From an uncultured Paracoccaceae bacterium (GTDB lineage Bacteria > Pseudomonadota > Alphaproteobacteria > Rhodobacterales > Rhodobacteraceae): DNA of 64,000 bases. A program made the translations under genes and the position numbers. This document shows, one piece after another, positions 54,267 through 62,520 of this stretch (position 1 is its first letter; each line of letters opens with the position of its first letter). Where the stretch lies: the NCBI GenBank assembly GCA_947492475.1, contig CANLNM010000012.1, positions 1 through 64,000 of the forward strand. Direction: 5' to 3'. The notes below the pieces were generated by a model that had not been told where the DNA came from, ran no database searches, and was given only the letters and a program-made list of their open reading frames with translations.

Positions 54267-55055
54267 TTATTGGCTGCGCAATTTGGCCTGCACAGCCAAT
54301 AGATCCGCCCAAGCGTCCCGTTTGGCGGCCGGGCGCTGCATCAGATAGGTCGGGTGGAAAATCGGCATGGCGGGTTTGCCGGGCACATCTGCCCAACTGC
54401 CCCGCAGTCGCGAAATCGCCCCGCGTCCCAGCAACGCAGTGCAGGGACCACTGCCCATCAAAATCACCACTTTGGGGTCAACCAGCGCAATGTGACGTCG
54501 CAAAAACGGCAACATCATTGCAAATTCTTTGGCATCCGGATTGCGGTTCTGGGATGGGCGCCACGGCAAAACATTGGTCAGATAGAGCGCACCGTCCACA
54601 TTCCGATCCAGACCAATCGCCATCGTCATTTTGTCCAGCAATTGCCCAGCGCGCCCAACAAAGGGTTGCCCCACGCGGTCTTCGTCGCGATCAGGGGCGT
54701 CGCCAATGATCATGACCTGCGCCCCCGGTTGGCCTGCCCCAAACACAAATGACCGGGCCCCGCGTTTCAGGGTGCAATGGTCATAGGCTTCCATGGCGGC
54801 GGCCAATTCCGGCAGGGTGCTGGCGCGTTTTGCGGCGGCTTCTGCTTCGGCGACGGGATCGTCGGCAGCGGCCTTTGGAACGGCTGGGGCCTGATTTGAC
54901 GCGGGCTGGGATGCGGATTTTGCGACCGGTTCAGGCAGATCATAGCGGTCAATTGGAACGTCACCGATCGCCTCAACCACGCCCAACTCGACCTGCCAAT
55001 CCAGCAGGGCCAGCGCGGCATGCGGGTCCATATCATCCAGTGAAAGCGATTCCAT
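54267..55055 (-). CDS. Uracil-DNA glycosylase superfamily protein without Fe-S cysteines
   Basis: Family-4-like uracil-DNA glycosylase of 262 residues, with an Ala/Pro-rich N-terminal extension of about 85 residues. [20 protein letters not shown] is motif 1 with the uracil-binding loop, [14 protein letters not shown] corresponds to the N-x-x-x-C-R-P-P segment, and [18 protein letters not shown] is motif 3 with the histidine. Family 4 enzymes hold a [4Fe-4S] cluster with four cysteines. Here only one remains (DHCTLKRG); the others are Lys/Trp/Met-type replacements, so no cluster is expected. Divergent from pyrB. Confidence 0.85.
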   Translation of the reverse strand: MESLSLDDMDPHAALALLDWQVELGVVEAIGDVPIDRYDLPEPVAKSASQPASNQAPAVPKAAADDPVAEAEAAAKRASTLPELAAAMEAYDHCTLKRGARSFVFGAGQPGAQVMIIGDAPDRDEDRVGQPFVGRAGQLLDKMTMAIGLDRNVDGALYLTNVLPWRPSQNRNPDAKEFAMMLPFLRRHIALVDPKVVILMGSGPCTALLGRGAISRLRGSWADVPGKPAMPIFHPTYLMQRPAAKRDAWADLLAVQAKLRSQ

Positions 55056-55208
55056 ATTAGCACCTTAATTCGATCCCACCCAAACCAACAGTCCTTGGGC
55101 CTTGGAACGGCGCGCTTTTTGTTGGCCAAAACCTGTTGGCTGCGGCGTCGCGCCCTTTCCACCAGCCACGGCCCAGCCTATAAAGCGCCAACCCATCCCG
55201 GAGGCCCC

Positions 55209-56174
55209 ATGACATTTCGCGCGCAGCACCTTCTTGGCATCGAACATCTGCATCCAACCGAAATCACCGCGTTGCTGGATTTGGCAGACAGCTATGTTGA
55301 TCTGAACCGGGGTGCGGTCAAACATTCCGACGTGTTGGCGGGCATGACCCAGATCAACATGTTCTTTGAAAATTCGACCCGCACGCAGGCCAGTTTTGAA
55401 TTGGCGGGCAAACGGCTGGGCGCGGATGTGATGAACATGGCGATGCAGGCCAGTTCGATCAAAAAGGGCGAAACCCTGATTGATACCGCCCTGACGCTGA
55501 ACGCAATGCATCCGGATCTGTTGGTGGTGCGCCATCCCCATTCGGGCGCGGTGGATCTATTGGCGCAAAAGGTCAATTGCGCGGTGCTGAATGCCGGGGA
55601 TGGCCGTCACGAACACCCCACTCAGGCGCTGTTGGATGCGTTGACCATTCGCCGGGCCAAAGGCCGCCTGCACCGTCTGTCGATCGCGATTTGCGGTGAC
55701 ATTGCCCATAGCCGCGTGGCCCGGTCCAACATCATGCTGCTGGGCAAAATGGAAAACCGCGTGCGCCTGATCGCGCCGCCCACCTTGATGCCGTCGGGCG
55801 TGCAGGAATTTGGTGTCGAAGTGTTCGACAACATGCAAGAGGGCCTGCAGGACGTTGACGTTGTCATGATGCTCAGGCTGCAAAAGGAACGCATGGATGG
55901 CGGGTTTATTCCGTCCGAACGTGAATATTTCCACCGATACGGGTTGGATGCGCAAAAACTGGCCTTTGCCAAGCCGGACGCGATTGTCATGCATCCCGGT
56001 CCGATGAACCGCGGCGTGGAAATTGACGGCACCATTGCCGATGACATCAACCGGTCGGTTATTCAGGAACAGGTCGAAATGGGCGTGGCCGTGCGGATGG
56101 CGGCGATGGATTTGCTGGCGCGCAATCTGCGGGACCGTCGGGCGGGGGCATCTGAAGCGGGCGTGATGGTATGA
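55209..56174 (+). CDS. pyrB: Aspartate carbamoyltransferase catalytic chain
   Basis: Condenses carbamoyl phosphate with aspartate, the committed step of pyrimidine synthesis. The start at 55209 has GGAGG upstream; 321 residues. [20 protein letters not shown] holds the carbamoyl-phosphate loop (STRTQ at 56-60; the usual last Arg is Gln), and [14 protein letters not shown] and [12 protein letters not shown] are the later signatures. No pyrI regulatory gene follows. The downstream pyrC-like gene encodes a zinc-less dihydroorotase homologue, as in ATCase complexes of the dodecameric class. Confidence 0.96.
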   Translation: MTFRAQHLLGIEHLHPTEITALLDLADSYVDLNRGAVKHSDVLAGMTQINMFFENSTRTQASFELAGKRLGADVMNMAMQASSIKKGETLIDTALTLNAMHPDLLVVRHPHSGAVDLLAQKVNCAVLNAGDGRHEHPTQALLDALTIRRAKGRLHRLSIAICGDIAHSRVARSNIMLLGKMENRVRLIAPPTLMPSGVQEFGVEVFDNMQEGLQDVDVVMMLRLQKERMDGGFIPSEREYFHRYGLDAQKLAFAKPDAIVMHPGPMNRGVEIDGTIADDINRSVIQEQVEMGVAVRMAAMDLLARNLRDRRAGASEAGVMV

Positions 56175-56725
56175 CCACCCCGCTGAATGTTCCAGAATAC
56201 GGGCGCGCGGTCTGGGTTTTCGCGATTGATTTACCTGACACGGCCATTGCCGCATTTCAGGCCGAAACCTATTCAGACCATGGCGAATTGCGGGATTGGC
56301 CGCTTTGTGATGCTTTGGGGCTGGATTGGCTGGATCACGATTTTATCGAAGTTTTCGAAGCGCAAACCATGCAGGAATATGGTTTTGCACGCTATTTAAC
56401 CGAAGCAAACGGTCTGGACGAGGATGCTGTTGGCGCGGACGCGGATCAGCTGAATGCGTTGACGGGGCATGTTTTGCTGGTCTTTAGCGACGCGGTGCGA
56501 TCAAAAACACTGTCCCCCAAACCACCATTGCGGTTGATCGGTCACTATCCCGACGCCAATCCAATTGCGCCGATGGATAAACTCTATGCCAAATCCGCCC
56601 AAGGCAATCTAAGCAAGCCAGCAAAGAAAGTGAAATCGGACGCCGCGATTGGCGGTAAAATCGCGCTTTATGCGATGATTGTGATGTTTGCGATCGTGGG
56701 CATGATGATCTGGGTCGCGGGATAA
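56171..56725 (+). CDS. Conserved protein with C-terminal membrane anchor
   Basis: A 184-residue protein with an acidic soluble part ([19 protein letters not shown] near the start) and one C-terminal transmembrane helix ([20 protein letters not shown]). It overlaps the pyrB stop by four bases, so it is coupled to pyrB. I do not recognise the soluble domain; it appears as a pyrB neighbour in this group of bacteria. Possible roles are anchoring or regulating the transcarbamoylase, inferred from context alone. Confidence 0.65.
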   Translation: MTTPLNVPEYGRAVWVFAIDLPDTAIAAFQAETYSDHGELRDWPLCDALGLDWLDHDFIEVFEAQTMQEYGFARYLTEANGLDEDAVGADADQLNALTGHVLLVFSDAVRSKTLSPKPPLRLIGHYPDANPIAPMDKLYAKSAQGNLSKPAKKVKSDAAIGGKIALYAMIVMFAIVGMMIWVAG

Positions 56726-56780
56726 ATTAAAAATGCAGTATAGGTCGGTCATTGATTAAATTCTATTTAGGAAATTTGAT

Positions 56781-57344
56781 ATGACTGACCTTCCTGATTT
56801 GTCGGGGTTGCTGAAGCCCGATGAAACCCTGATTTGGCAGGGTGCGCCAACACAAACCTCAAAGATCAAACATGGCGGTGTGATTTTTCGCATTTTTGGC
56901 GTGGTCATGCTGCTGTGTTTTTTGGTGGTTTTGCTTTTGGGACTGAACAATCTGGATGAAATGGACGGCGCGTTCGGCATTTGGATTGGGTTTCTTGTGA
57001 TCAGCGGCACGCTGGCCATTGTGTTTCGAATTGTCATGCCCATCCTTGGCAAACGCGCCTTGATGCGCACACAATACGGCGTGACCAAAACCCGCGCGGT
57101 GATTGCTGTGGGCGACATCGCGCATCGCTATCCCGTTGCGAAATCGTCCAAAATCGAAGTGAACCCAAGCCGTAAACATGGCGTGCAAGTGGTGTTCATC
57201 CGGTTTAGACGCCGCCGCGTGCGCACAGGCGTTTCGAATTTTCGGATCGAAGGCGGCGGAGTTCGTGCGTTCAATTTCCTATCTACAAACGACGCGCAAG
57301 CCGCTGAAAATGCGTTAAAATCCATCCGGGGCAAAGCGGTATGA
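56781..57344 (+). CDS. PH-like membrane protein 1
   Basis: A 187-residue protein with the opening LLKPDETLIWQGAP typical of bacterial PH-like (bPH2-type) membrane proteins, two central hydrophobic helices (GVVMLLCFLVVLLLGL and WIGFLVISGTLAIVF), then a basic beta-rich domain (FIRFRRRRVRTGVSNFRIEG). It overlaps the next gene, a paralogue, by four bases. The function is unknown. Confidence 0.65.
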   Translation: MTDLPDLSGLLKPDETLIWQGAPTQTSKIKHGGVIFRIFGVVMLLCFLVVLLLGLNNLDEMDGAFGIWIGFLVISGTLAIVFRIVMPILGKRALMRTQYGVTKTRAVIAVGDIAHRYPVAKSSKIEVNPSRKHGVQVVFIRFRRRRVRTGVSNFRIEGGGVRAFNFLSTNDAQAAENALKSIRGKAV

Positions 57345-57892
57345 ATTACAAAGACACCGGCTGGGAAGGCATATTGCGGCCCGATGAAACCGTTTTGTGG
57401 CAAGGCAAGCCAGATGGCTCCATCGAGTTGGACTTTTCTTCGTTCATGACCTTTGCGATCGGTCTGGGATTTGCCGGTTTTTCCATCGCGGTGATGATTG
57501 TCGGGGCCGGAATGCGCGGCTTTGGCTGGCAATTCGGGTTCCTACATTTGCTGGTGGGCCTATCTATGGCATTTGGGGCGCTGTTCAAACATCCGATGCA
57601 ACGTAGGCGCACATGGTACACCCTGACCGATCGGCGTGCGATCATCGCCCGCAACCCGCTGTTCTGGTTTAAGTCCTTGGATTCGTACCTCATTACGAAG
57701 GACACTGAAATTCATCTATTCGATGGTGCCCTGGGCAAAGTGGTATTTGGCACCAAAGAAATCACCGATGACGCCGGCACACGGGATGTGCGGTTTGGGT
57801 TTGAACGGATAAGAGACGACCGAGAAGTCTATCGCATCATGCGTGATTTGCAGGACAAACTGCGGGCCAAAGACGAAACCGGCCAACATTAA
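57341..57892 (+). CDS. PH-like membrane protein 2
   Basis: A 183-residue paralogue of the preceding protein: GILRPDETVLWQGKPDG opens the chain, followed by two hydrophobic helices around residues 30-75 and a C-terminal beta domain (YTLTDRRAIIARNPLFWF, the YxLTDRR pattern of bPH domains). It starts within the stop of protein 1 and ends 9 bases before protein 3. Probably one subunit of a small membrane complex. Confidence 0.68.
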   Translation: MNYKDTGWEGILRPDETVLWQGKPDGSIELDFSSFMTFAIGLGFAGFSIAVMIVGAGMRGFGWQFGFLHLLVGLSMAFGALFKHPMQRRRTWYTLTDRRAIIARNPLFWFKSLDSYLITKDTEIHLFDGALGKVVFGTKEITDDAGTRDVRFGFERIRDDREVYRIMRDLQDKLRAKDETGQH

Positions 57893-57901
57893 GGGACGAA
57901 C

Positions 57902-58339
57902 ATGTACGCACTGACCCCAACCAGCCCTTTGGCGGACAATGAAACGGTGATCACATCCTTTGTTGCACATCGTGGCACCTATTATCGCAATGGGGCGTGG
58001 TTGGCGGCAGGGGCAATGGCGCTGGGCATGGCGATCCTGTGGTTCATGGGCAATCCGCATGTCTGGACCGGGGCTGTGGGGGGATTGCTGGCCGTGGCGG
58101 TGCGGGTGTTCTACGTGGCGTCGGACGAACTGGCCGTGCGTTGGGATCTGACCAATCAACGGCTGTTGGGGCCGGGCAATCGGATCACGGCGCTGTCGGA
58201 TATTCAGGACATCAAATCACTGGGATCTGCTGTGCAGGTGGTCACGGCCACAGGCGACAAGCATCTGATCAAGTATCAACTGGACACGGATGCCACAAAA
58301 CGGCAGATCAAGGCAGCCCAAGCCGGAGACCGCATATGA
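57902..58339 (+). CDS. PH-like membrane protein 3
   Basis: A 145-residue protein with the same plan in shorter form: LADNETVITSFVAHRGTYYR, two helices (AAGAMALGMAILWFMG and AVGGLLAVAVRVFYVA), and a compact beta domain with WDLTNQRLLGPGNRI and SDIQDIKSLGSAVQVV, resembling the LTNxRL pattern of bPH2. Its stop overlaps the pyrC-like start by four bases, so the three PH-like genes are translationally tied to pyrimidine genes on both sides. Confidence 0.68.
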   Translation: MYALTPTSPLADNETVITSFVAHRGTYYRNGAWLAAGAMALGMAILWFMGNPHVWTGAVGGLLAVAVRVFYVASDELAVRWDLTNQRLLGPGNRITALSDIQDIKSLGSAVQVVTATGDKHLIKYQLDTDATKRQIKAAQAGDRI

Positions 58340-59619
58340 ACACCTTTTTCACCAATGCCCGTCTGATTGACCCCGAAGCCCAGACCGAAACCACCGGTTC
58401 ACTACTGGTTCAGGGGGGGGTGATCACACATATTTTTGCACAAGATGCCCATGATTCCGCCGCGATTGGCGATGCAGAGGTGGTGGATTGCGCTGGGGCC
58501 TGTTTGGCGCCCGGGATCGTGGATTGGGGTGTCAAAGTGTCTGAGCCGGGCGAGCGGCACAAAGAAAGCTTTCGATCCGCCGGACGGGCCGCTGCGGCGG
58601 GTGGCGTGACAACGATTGTCACACGGCCAGATACCGCCCCGGCTATCGACACACCGGAAATCCTTGAATTTGTTGCCCGTCGCGCCAGTGCGGACGCGCC
58701 CGTGCGTGTGCTGCCCATGGCCGCCCTGACCAAGGGACGCGCGGGTCGGGAAATGACCGAAATCGGGTTCCTGATGGATGCAGGCGCGGTGGCTTTCACC
58801 GATTGCGATCAGGTCTGCACCGATAACAAAGTGCTGAGCCGTGCGCTGACCTATGCGCGATCATTGGGCGCGCTGGTCGTCATGCACCCCCAAGAGCCGG
58901 TTCTGTCCAAAGGCGCGGCGGTGACCTCTGGCAAATTCGCGTCGTTGCGCGGATTGCCCGGCGTGTCGCCCATGGCCGAACGGATGGGGCTGGACCGCGA
59001 TGTCGCGCTGCTGGAAATGACCGGCGCGCGGATGCATGTGGATCAGATCACCACCGCACGGGCCCTGCCCGCGCTGGAACGCGCCAAAAACAACGGGTTT
59101 GATATCACCGCCGGTGTGGGCATTCACCATCTGACATTAAATGAATTTGACGTGGCGGATTACCGGACCTTTTTTAAGGTCAAACCCCCGCTCAGGTCAG
59201 AAGAGGACCGTTTGGCCGTGATCCAAGCCGTGGCATCGGGCCTGATCGATGTGGTCTGTTCCATGCACACACCGCAAGATGAAGAAAGCAAACGGCTGCC
59301 ATTCGAAGAAGCCGCATCAGGCGCCGTTGCGCTGGAAACATTGCTGCCCGCCGCGTTGCGGTTGGTGCATAATGGCCATCTGACATTGGCGCAATTGTTC
59401 CGGGCGCTGTCGCTGAACCCGTCCAAACGGTTGGGGCTGGATACCGGGCGGCTAAATGTCGGCGCGCCTGCGGATTTGGTGCTGTTTGATCCGGATGCGC
59501 CCTTTGTGATGGATCGGTTTAAACTGCAATCGAAATCAAAAAACACGCCATTTGACGGCGCACGTATGCAGGGCCGGGTCAAAGGCACGTGGGTTGGTGG
59601 CACCTGCGTCACAGCCTAG
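58336..59619 (+). CDS. Dihydroorotase-like protein lacking the zinc site (PyrC')
   Basis: A 427-residue dihydroorotase homologue. Active enzymes have DxHxH in PGxVDxHVHxREPG; here residues 60-72 read GIVDWGVKVSEPG, so both zinc histidines are Gly65 and Lys67. The later HAED-type segment is MHPQEP and the TDHAP aspartate segment is CSMHTPQ, also altered. It therefore should be inactive and structural, like the PyrC' partner of PyrB in pseudomonads. An active pyrC must be elsewhere. The ATG at 58336 overlaps the PH-like gene stop. Confidence 0.88.
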   Translation: MNTFFTNARLIDPEAQTETTGSLLVQGGVITHIFAQDAHDSAAIGDAEVVDCAGACLAPGIVDWGVKVSEPGERHKESFRSAGRAAAAGGVTTIVTRPDTAPAIDTPEILEFVARRASADAPVRVLPMAALTKGRAGREMTEIGFLMDAGAVAFTDCDQVCTDNKVLSRALTYARSLGALVVMHPQEPVLSKGAAVTSGKFASLRGLPGVSPMAERMGLDRDVALLEMTGARMHVDQITTARALPALERAKNNGFDITAGVGIHHLTLNEFDVADYRTFFKVKPPLRSEEDRLAVIQAVASGLIDVVCSMHTPQDEESKRLPFEEAASGAVALETLLPAALRLVHNGHLTLAQLFRALSLNPSKRLGLDTGRLNVGAPADLVLFDPDAPFVMDRFKLQSKSKNTPFDGARMQGRVKGTWVGGTCVTA

Positions 59620-59703
59620 CGGTTTGGCGCGATTGCATGACCCCTCGACGGGATGCATGGGATCGGGCATTGATAAGGCACAGCAAATTTTAGGGAATGG
59701 ACC

Positions 59704-60309
59704 ATGCCGGAAATCAGCTCTGCGATGCAAATCTTGGTGTTTTGGGCCGCGTTTGGCTATCTGCTCGGCTCGGTTCCGTTTGGGGTGCTGTTGGCGCGGG
59801 TGTTTGGGCTGGGCAATTTGCGCGACATCGGATCGGGCAATATCGGTGCCACCAATGTTTTGCGCACGGGCAACAAAAAGGCGGCTTTCCTGACGCTGCT
59901 CTTTGATGGCGGCAAAGGCGCGGTTGCGGTGCTGCTGGCCCGGCATTTCGCGGGCGAAGACGCGGTGCAATTGGCTGGGCTCATGGCCTTTATCGGGCAT
60001 TGCTTTCCGATCTGGCTGCGGTTCAAAGGCGGCAAAGGGGTCGCGACCTTCTTTGGTATTCTGCTGGCTTGGGCTTGGCCGATTGGGCTGATCGCGGGGG
60101 CTACGTGGTTGCTGGTGGCGGCGATCACCCGTTATTCGTCCATGTCGGCGCTGTTGGCGGCGGGGTTCACACCTGTCTATATGTTTGTCCTCGGTTTCCA
60201 TTATGGGTTCGTTTTCGGCATCGTGCTGGCCTTGCTGATCTATGCGCGCCACTGGGCCAATATTCAGCGCCTGCGCGCCGGGACAGAAACCAAGATCGGA
60301 CAAAAATAA
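59704..60309 (+). CDS. plsY: Acyl-phosphate glycerol-3-phosphate acyltransferase
   Basis: Inner-membrane enzyme that starts phospholipid synthesis by acylating glycerol-3-phosphate from acyl-phosphate. The 201-residue protein has about five to six helices and the three family motifs: YLLGSVPFGVLLAR, SGNIGATNVLRTGNKKAA with the substrate lysine loop, and FKGGKGVATFFG. It follows the pyrC-like gene by 84 bases on the same strand. Confidence 0.96.
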   Translation: MPEISSAMQILVFWAAFGYLLGSVPFGVLLARVFGLGNLRDIGSGNIGATNVLRTGNKKAAFLTLLFDGGKGAVAVLLARHFAGEDAVQLAGLMAFIGHCFPIWLRFKGGKGVATFFGILLAWAWPIGLIAGATWLLVAAITRYSSMSALLAAGFTPVYMFVLGFHYGFVFGIVLALLIYARHWANIQRLRAGTETKIGQK

Positions 60310-60356
60310 TCCAATGTCCCCTCGGGTCGCTTGACTTTTGTCGTGAAATTCTGATA

Positions 60357-60374
60357 TTTCTGTCATTACAGAAA
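60357..60374. promoter_or_regulatory. GbsR/MarR operator candidate, copy 1
   Basis: TTTCTGT-CATT-ACAGAAA is a perfect 7-bp inverted repeat 13 bases upstream of the GbsR-like start. A matching 18-base sequence (TTTC then ATTACAGAAA at the same spacing) occurs at 60960-60977 before the next gene. Together they suggest autoregulation plus control of the downstream operon. Confidence 0.6.
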
Positions 60375-60387
60375 ATTGGAAAACAAA

Positions 60388-60921
60388 ATGCACCTGACCG
60401 ATTCTATGCAGCGCTTTATCCTTCATTGGGGGGAAATGGGGACCAAATGGGGCACCAACCGGTCCGTCGCCCAGATCCACGCCTTGCTGCATATCGCACC
60501 CGGCCCCATGACGGCGGACGACATCTGTGAAACGCTGAATCTGGCGCGGTCAAACGTGTCCACAGCGCTAAAGGAATTGCAGGGCTGGAAGCTGGTGAAA
60601 TCCAGTCGTGAACTGGGGGATCGTCGGGATCATTTTACGTCTGTGCGCGACATGCATGATCTGGTGGATATCGTGATCGCCGAACGTCGGGAACGTGAAT
60701 TTCTACCCACAATCAACGCCTTGCGCGATGTGATGTCAGATTCAGATCAGGACAACACCCCCGAGGATGTCAAAAACCGCATGGCCGAAACATTGACCGT
60801 GATGGAAATGTATGACGCATGGTATGTCGACGTGTCCCGCCTGCCCCGCAAGGTGCAGATGGCCGCAATCAAGCTTGGCTCTAAAGTGGCGCGTTTCCTA
60901 CCCACAGGTGGCAAAGACTAA
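60388..60921 (+). CDS. GbsR/MarR-family transcriptional regulator
   Basis: A 177-residue winged-helix regulator starting at the ATG at 60388 (MHLTDSMQRFILHWGEMGTK); a TTG four codons upstream is less likely. GTNRSVAQIHALLHI and ADDICETLNLARSNVSTALK form the helix-turn-helix, and LGDRRDHFTSV the wing, as in GbsR-type regulators. The C-terminal part is helical and probably mediates dimerisation. It stands first in a run of small membrane protein genes. Confidence 0.88.
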   Translation: MHLTDSMQRFILHWGEMGTKWGTNRSVAQIHALLHIAPGPMTADDICETLNLARSNVSTALKELQGWKLVKSSRELGDRRDHFTSVRDMHDLVDIVIAERREREFLPTINALRDVMSDSDQDNTPEDVKNRMAETLTVMEMYDAWYVDVSRLPRKVQMAAIKLGSKVARFLPTGGKD

Positions 60922-60959
60922 GACAAATGCAAACGAGGGCGTGTTCATTTGCCCATAAG

Positions 60960-60977
60960 TTTCGGAGATTACAGAAA
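60960..60977. promoter_or_regulatory. GbsR/MarR operator candidate, copy 2
   Basis: TTTCGGAGATTACAGAAA matches copy 1 at 14 of 18 positions with identical spacing. It spans the ribosome binding site (GGAG) and touches the ATG of the gene at 60977, so bound regulator would also block translation start signals or initiation of transcription nearby. Confidence 0.5.
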
Positions 60978-61537
60978 TGTCAGGCATTGCAGGAAAATCC
61001 GTTCCAATCCTTCCACCGTTTCGCGGCGCGCTCATCCCAACAAAACCGATGCTCAAACTTGCGCTTTTGCCCAGCCCCAAACCGGTGTCGCACCACAAAG
61101 TGGCGGCTGGACCGTTTGCCATCGCCCTGATCGCGACGCCATTGTTGGTGGCCTTGCTGGGCTTTTGGGTCGTGCTGATCCCTGTGGCCGCAGTGCTGTT
61201 TGGTGGCATTCCATGGCTGATCATCGGGGGCCCCGTTTTATGGATGGGAATTGCCCGGTCCGGCCCAAATGTCGACTTTGTGGGCCGGTCGGTTGTGGCA
61301 CATTTGCTGGGCACCCCGATCTTTGTTCTGACCTATGAAATTGCAGTCCTCGGTCACATCGAATGGGACAGCCTTTTGGCGATTATGGCATTTATGCTGA
61401 TGTTTGGCCTGTTATTTTCGATGATTTGGGGGGCCGTATTTGGTTGGCTGTACAAACGGTTCGCCAAGATTGAGCCCCGGCCCAAAGACCCCGACATCCG
61501 AGACATTCTTGAAAACTCTGTAGAAAAGGAGGTCTGA
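60977..61537 (+). CDS. Small membrane protein, paralogue A
   Basis: A 186-residue membrane protein with about four helices (LIATPLLVALLGFWVVLIPV, then AVLFGGIPWLIIGG). It is clearly paralogous to the protein at 61954-62427, which has LALIPVFAVLFGGVPWL and the same LIGTPI-type helix. The proline and glycine pattern FGGxPWL is shared. Function unknown. It follows the GbsR-like gene and its operator copy; the next gene starts 1 base after its stop. Confidence 0.65.
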   Translation: MSGIAGKSVPILPPFRGALIPTKPMLKLALLPSPKPVSHHKVAAGPFAIALIATPLLVALLGFWVVLIPVAAVLFGGIPWLIIGGPVLWMGIARSGPNVDFVGRSVVAHLLGTPIFVLTYEIAVLGHIEWDSLLAIMAFMLMFGLLFSMIWGAVFGWLYKRFAKIEPRPKDPDIRDILENSVEKEV

Positions 61538-61538
61538 A

Positions 61539-61874
61539 ATGACCCTAGCGTATATTGTGTATTTCGTGATCGGTGTTGCCGTTCTGGCGGTCCTGACCCT
61601 GCGGCTGAACCAAGTCGGGCAGCAAATGGGTAAATGCACCCAAAATGCCCCGACGATGCAAATCATCCTGACCTCATTGATCACAGGCTTCTTTACCATT
61701 GGGATGGGCGGGCTGATCCTGTTGGGGCTGGTATTAAGCAGCTTTGCAGCCCCCGCCCCCACCACTTTGATCTTGGCACTGGGATTGATGTTTGTCGCGC
61801 TGGGCTTTGCCTTTACGCAGGCGGTTTCGATCCTACGCGGTGCCGTTACGGATGTGATTGCACAGCCAAGCTAA
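61539..61874 (+). CDS. Small membrane protein
   Basis: A 111-residue protein with three hydrophobic helices (AYIVYFVIGVAVLAVLTL, LITGFFTIGMGGLILLGLVL, TTLILALGLMFVALGFAF). AAGGAGG at the end of the previous gene serves as ribosome binding site. No family is recognised. It sits between the two paralogous membrane proteins and probably works with them. Confidence 0.62.
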   Translation: MTLAYIVYFVIGVAVLAVLTLRLNQVGQQMGKCTQNAPTMQIILTSLITGFFTIGMGGLILLGLVLSSFAAPAPTTLILALGLMFVALGFAFTQAVSILRGAVTDVIAQPS

Positions 61875-61882
61875 ACAAAACG

Positions 61883-61909
61883 CCATTTCCCCAAACCCTT
61901 GGGGAATGG
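61883..61909 (+). terminator. Stem-loop between small membrane protein genes
   Basis: CCATTTCCCCAA and TTGGGGAATGG pair (one bulged base) around loop ACCC. There is no T-run. Placed between the second and third membrane protein genes, it could attenuate expression of the distal gene or protect the upstream mRNA. Confidence 0.5.
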
Positions 61910-61953
61910 CTGCTTTACGCTACATCATGGCAATTGAACCAAAGGACACGTTG

Positions 61954-62427
61954 ATGCACATTGACCCGGATCATCCGAACCCAGTGTCGCCAGAGCCCAA
62001 AAACACCCACAAAGTTGATGTTGTATCATTTGTTATCTCGCTCATGTTGGCGCCCTTGGTCATTGCGTTGCTTGGCTTTTGGTTGGCTCTTATCCCCGTT
62101 TTCGCAGTGCTGTTTGGCGGGGTACCCTGGCTGTCCTTTGGGGCCTGGTTTTTGTGGCTCAGTTTGAAACGTCATGGGCCGGGTCCGATGCTGATCGGGG
62201 CGGCCTTGCTCGCCAATCTTATCGGGACGCCCATCCTGACATTTCTATTCATGGTCATCAGCGATCCCACTGGTTTTACGCATGAATTGTGGGATGTCAT
62301 CGCGTTTATGGTTGGGTTCGGGATTGTTTTTTCCGGGCTGTGGGGGACTGTTTTCATGTACCTCTACAAATGGTTCTACCGCACCAAAAACCGCCGCACT
62401 GTCACATCCCCAAACCAAGTGGGATAA
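61954..62427 (+). CDS. Small membrane protein, paralogue B
   Basis: A 157-residue protein with about four helices, paralogous to the one at 60977-61537. The ATG at 61954 has AAAGGA seven bases upstream; an in-frame ATG at 61927 lacks one. The N-terminal tail is Pro/Asp-rich (HIDPDHPNPVSPEPKNTH) and the C-terminal tail basic. Function unknown. Confidence 0.65.
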   Translation: MHIDPDHPNPVSPEPKNTHKVDVVSFVISLMLAPLVIALLGFWLALIPVFAVLFGGVPWLSFGAWFLWLSLKRHGPGPMLIGAALLANLIGTPILTFLFMVISDPTGFTHELWDVIAFMVGFGIVFSGLWGTVFMYLYKWFYRTKNRRTVTSPNQVG

Positions 62428-62520
62428 ATTCAGACCACATTCCCAGATCTGACCCGACATTTGCCCAAGTTTCGCCAAACCCGGCATCAAAAAGGGACTT
62501 AGCAACTTTGGGAATTTGTG

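Noticed and set aside
59536-60492. A 318-codon minus-strand frame opposite the pyrC-like gene and plsY
   Set aside because: Low-complexity Gln/His/Arg-rich shadow, no start signals, and real genes on the plus strand.
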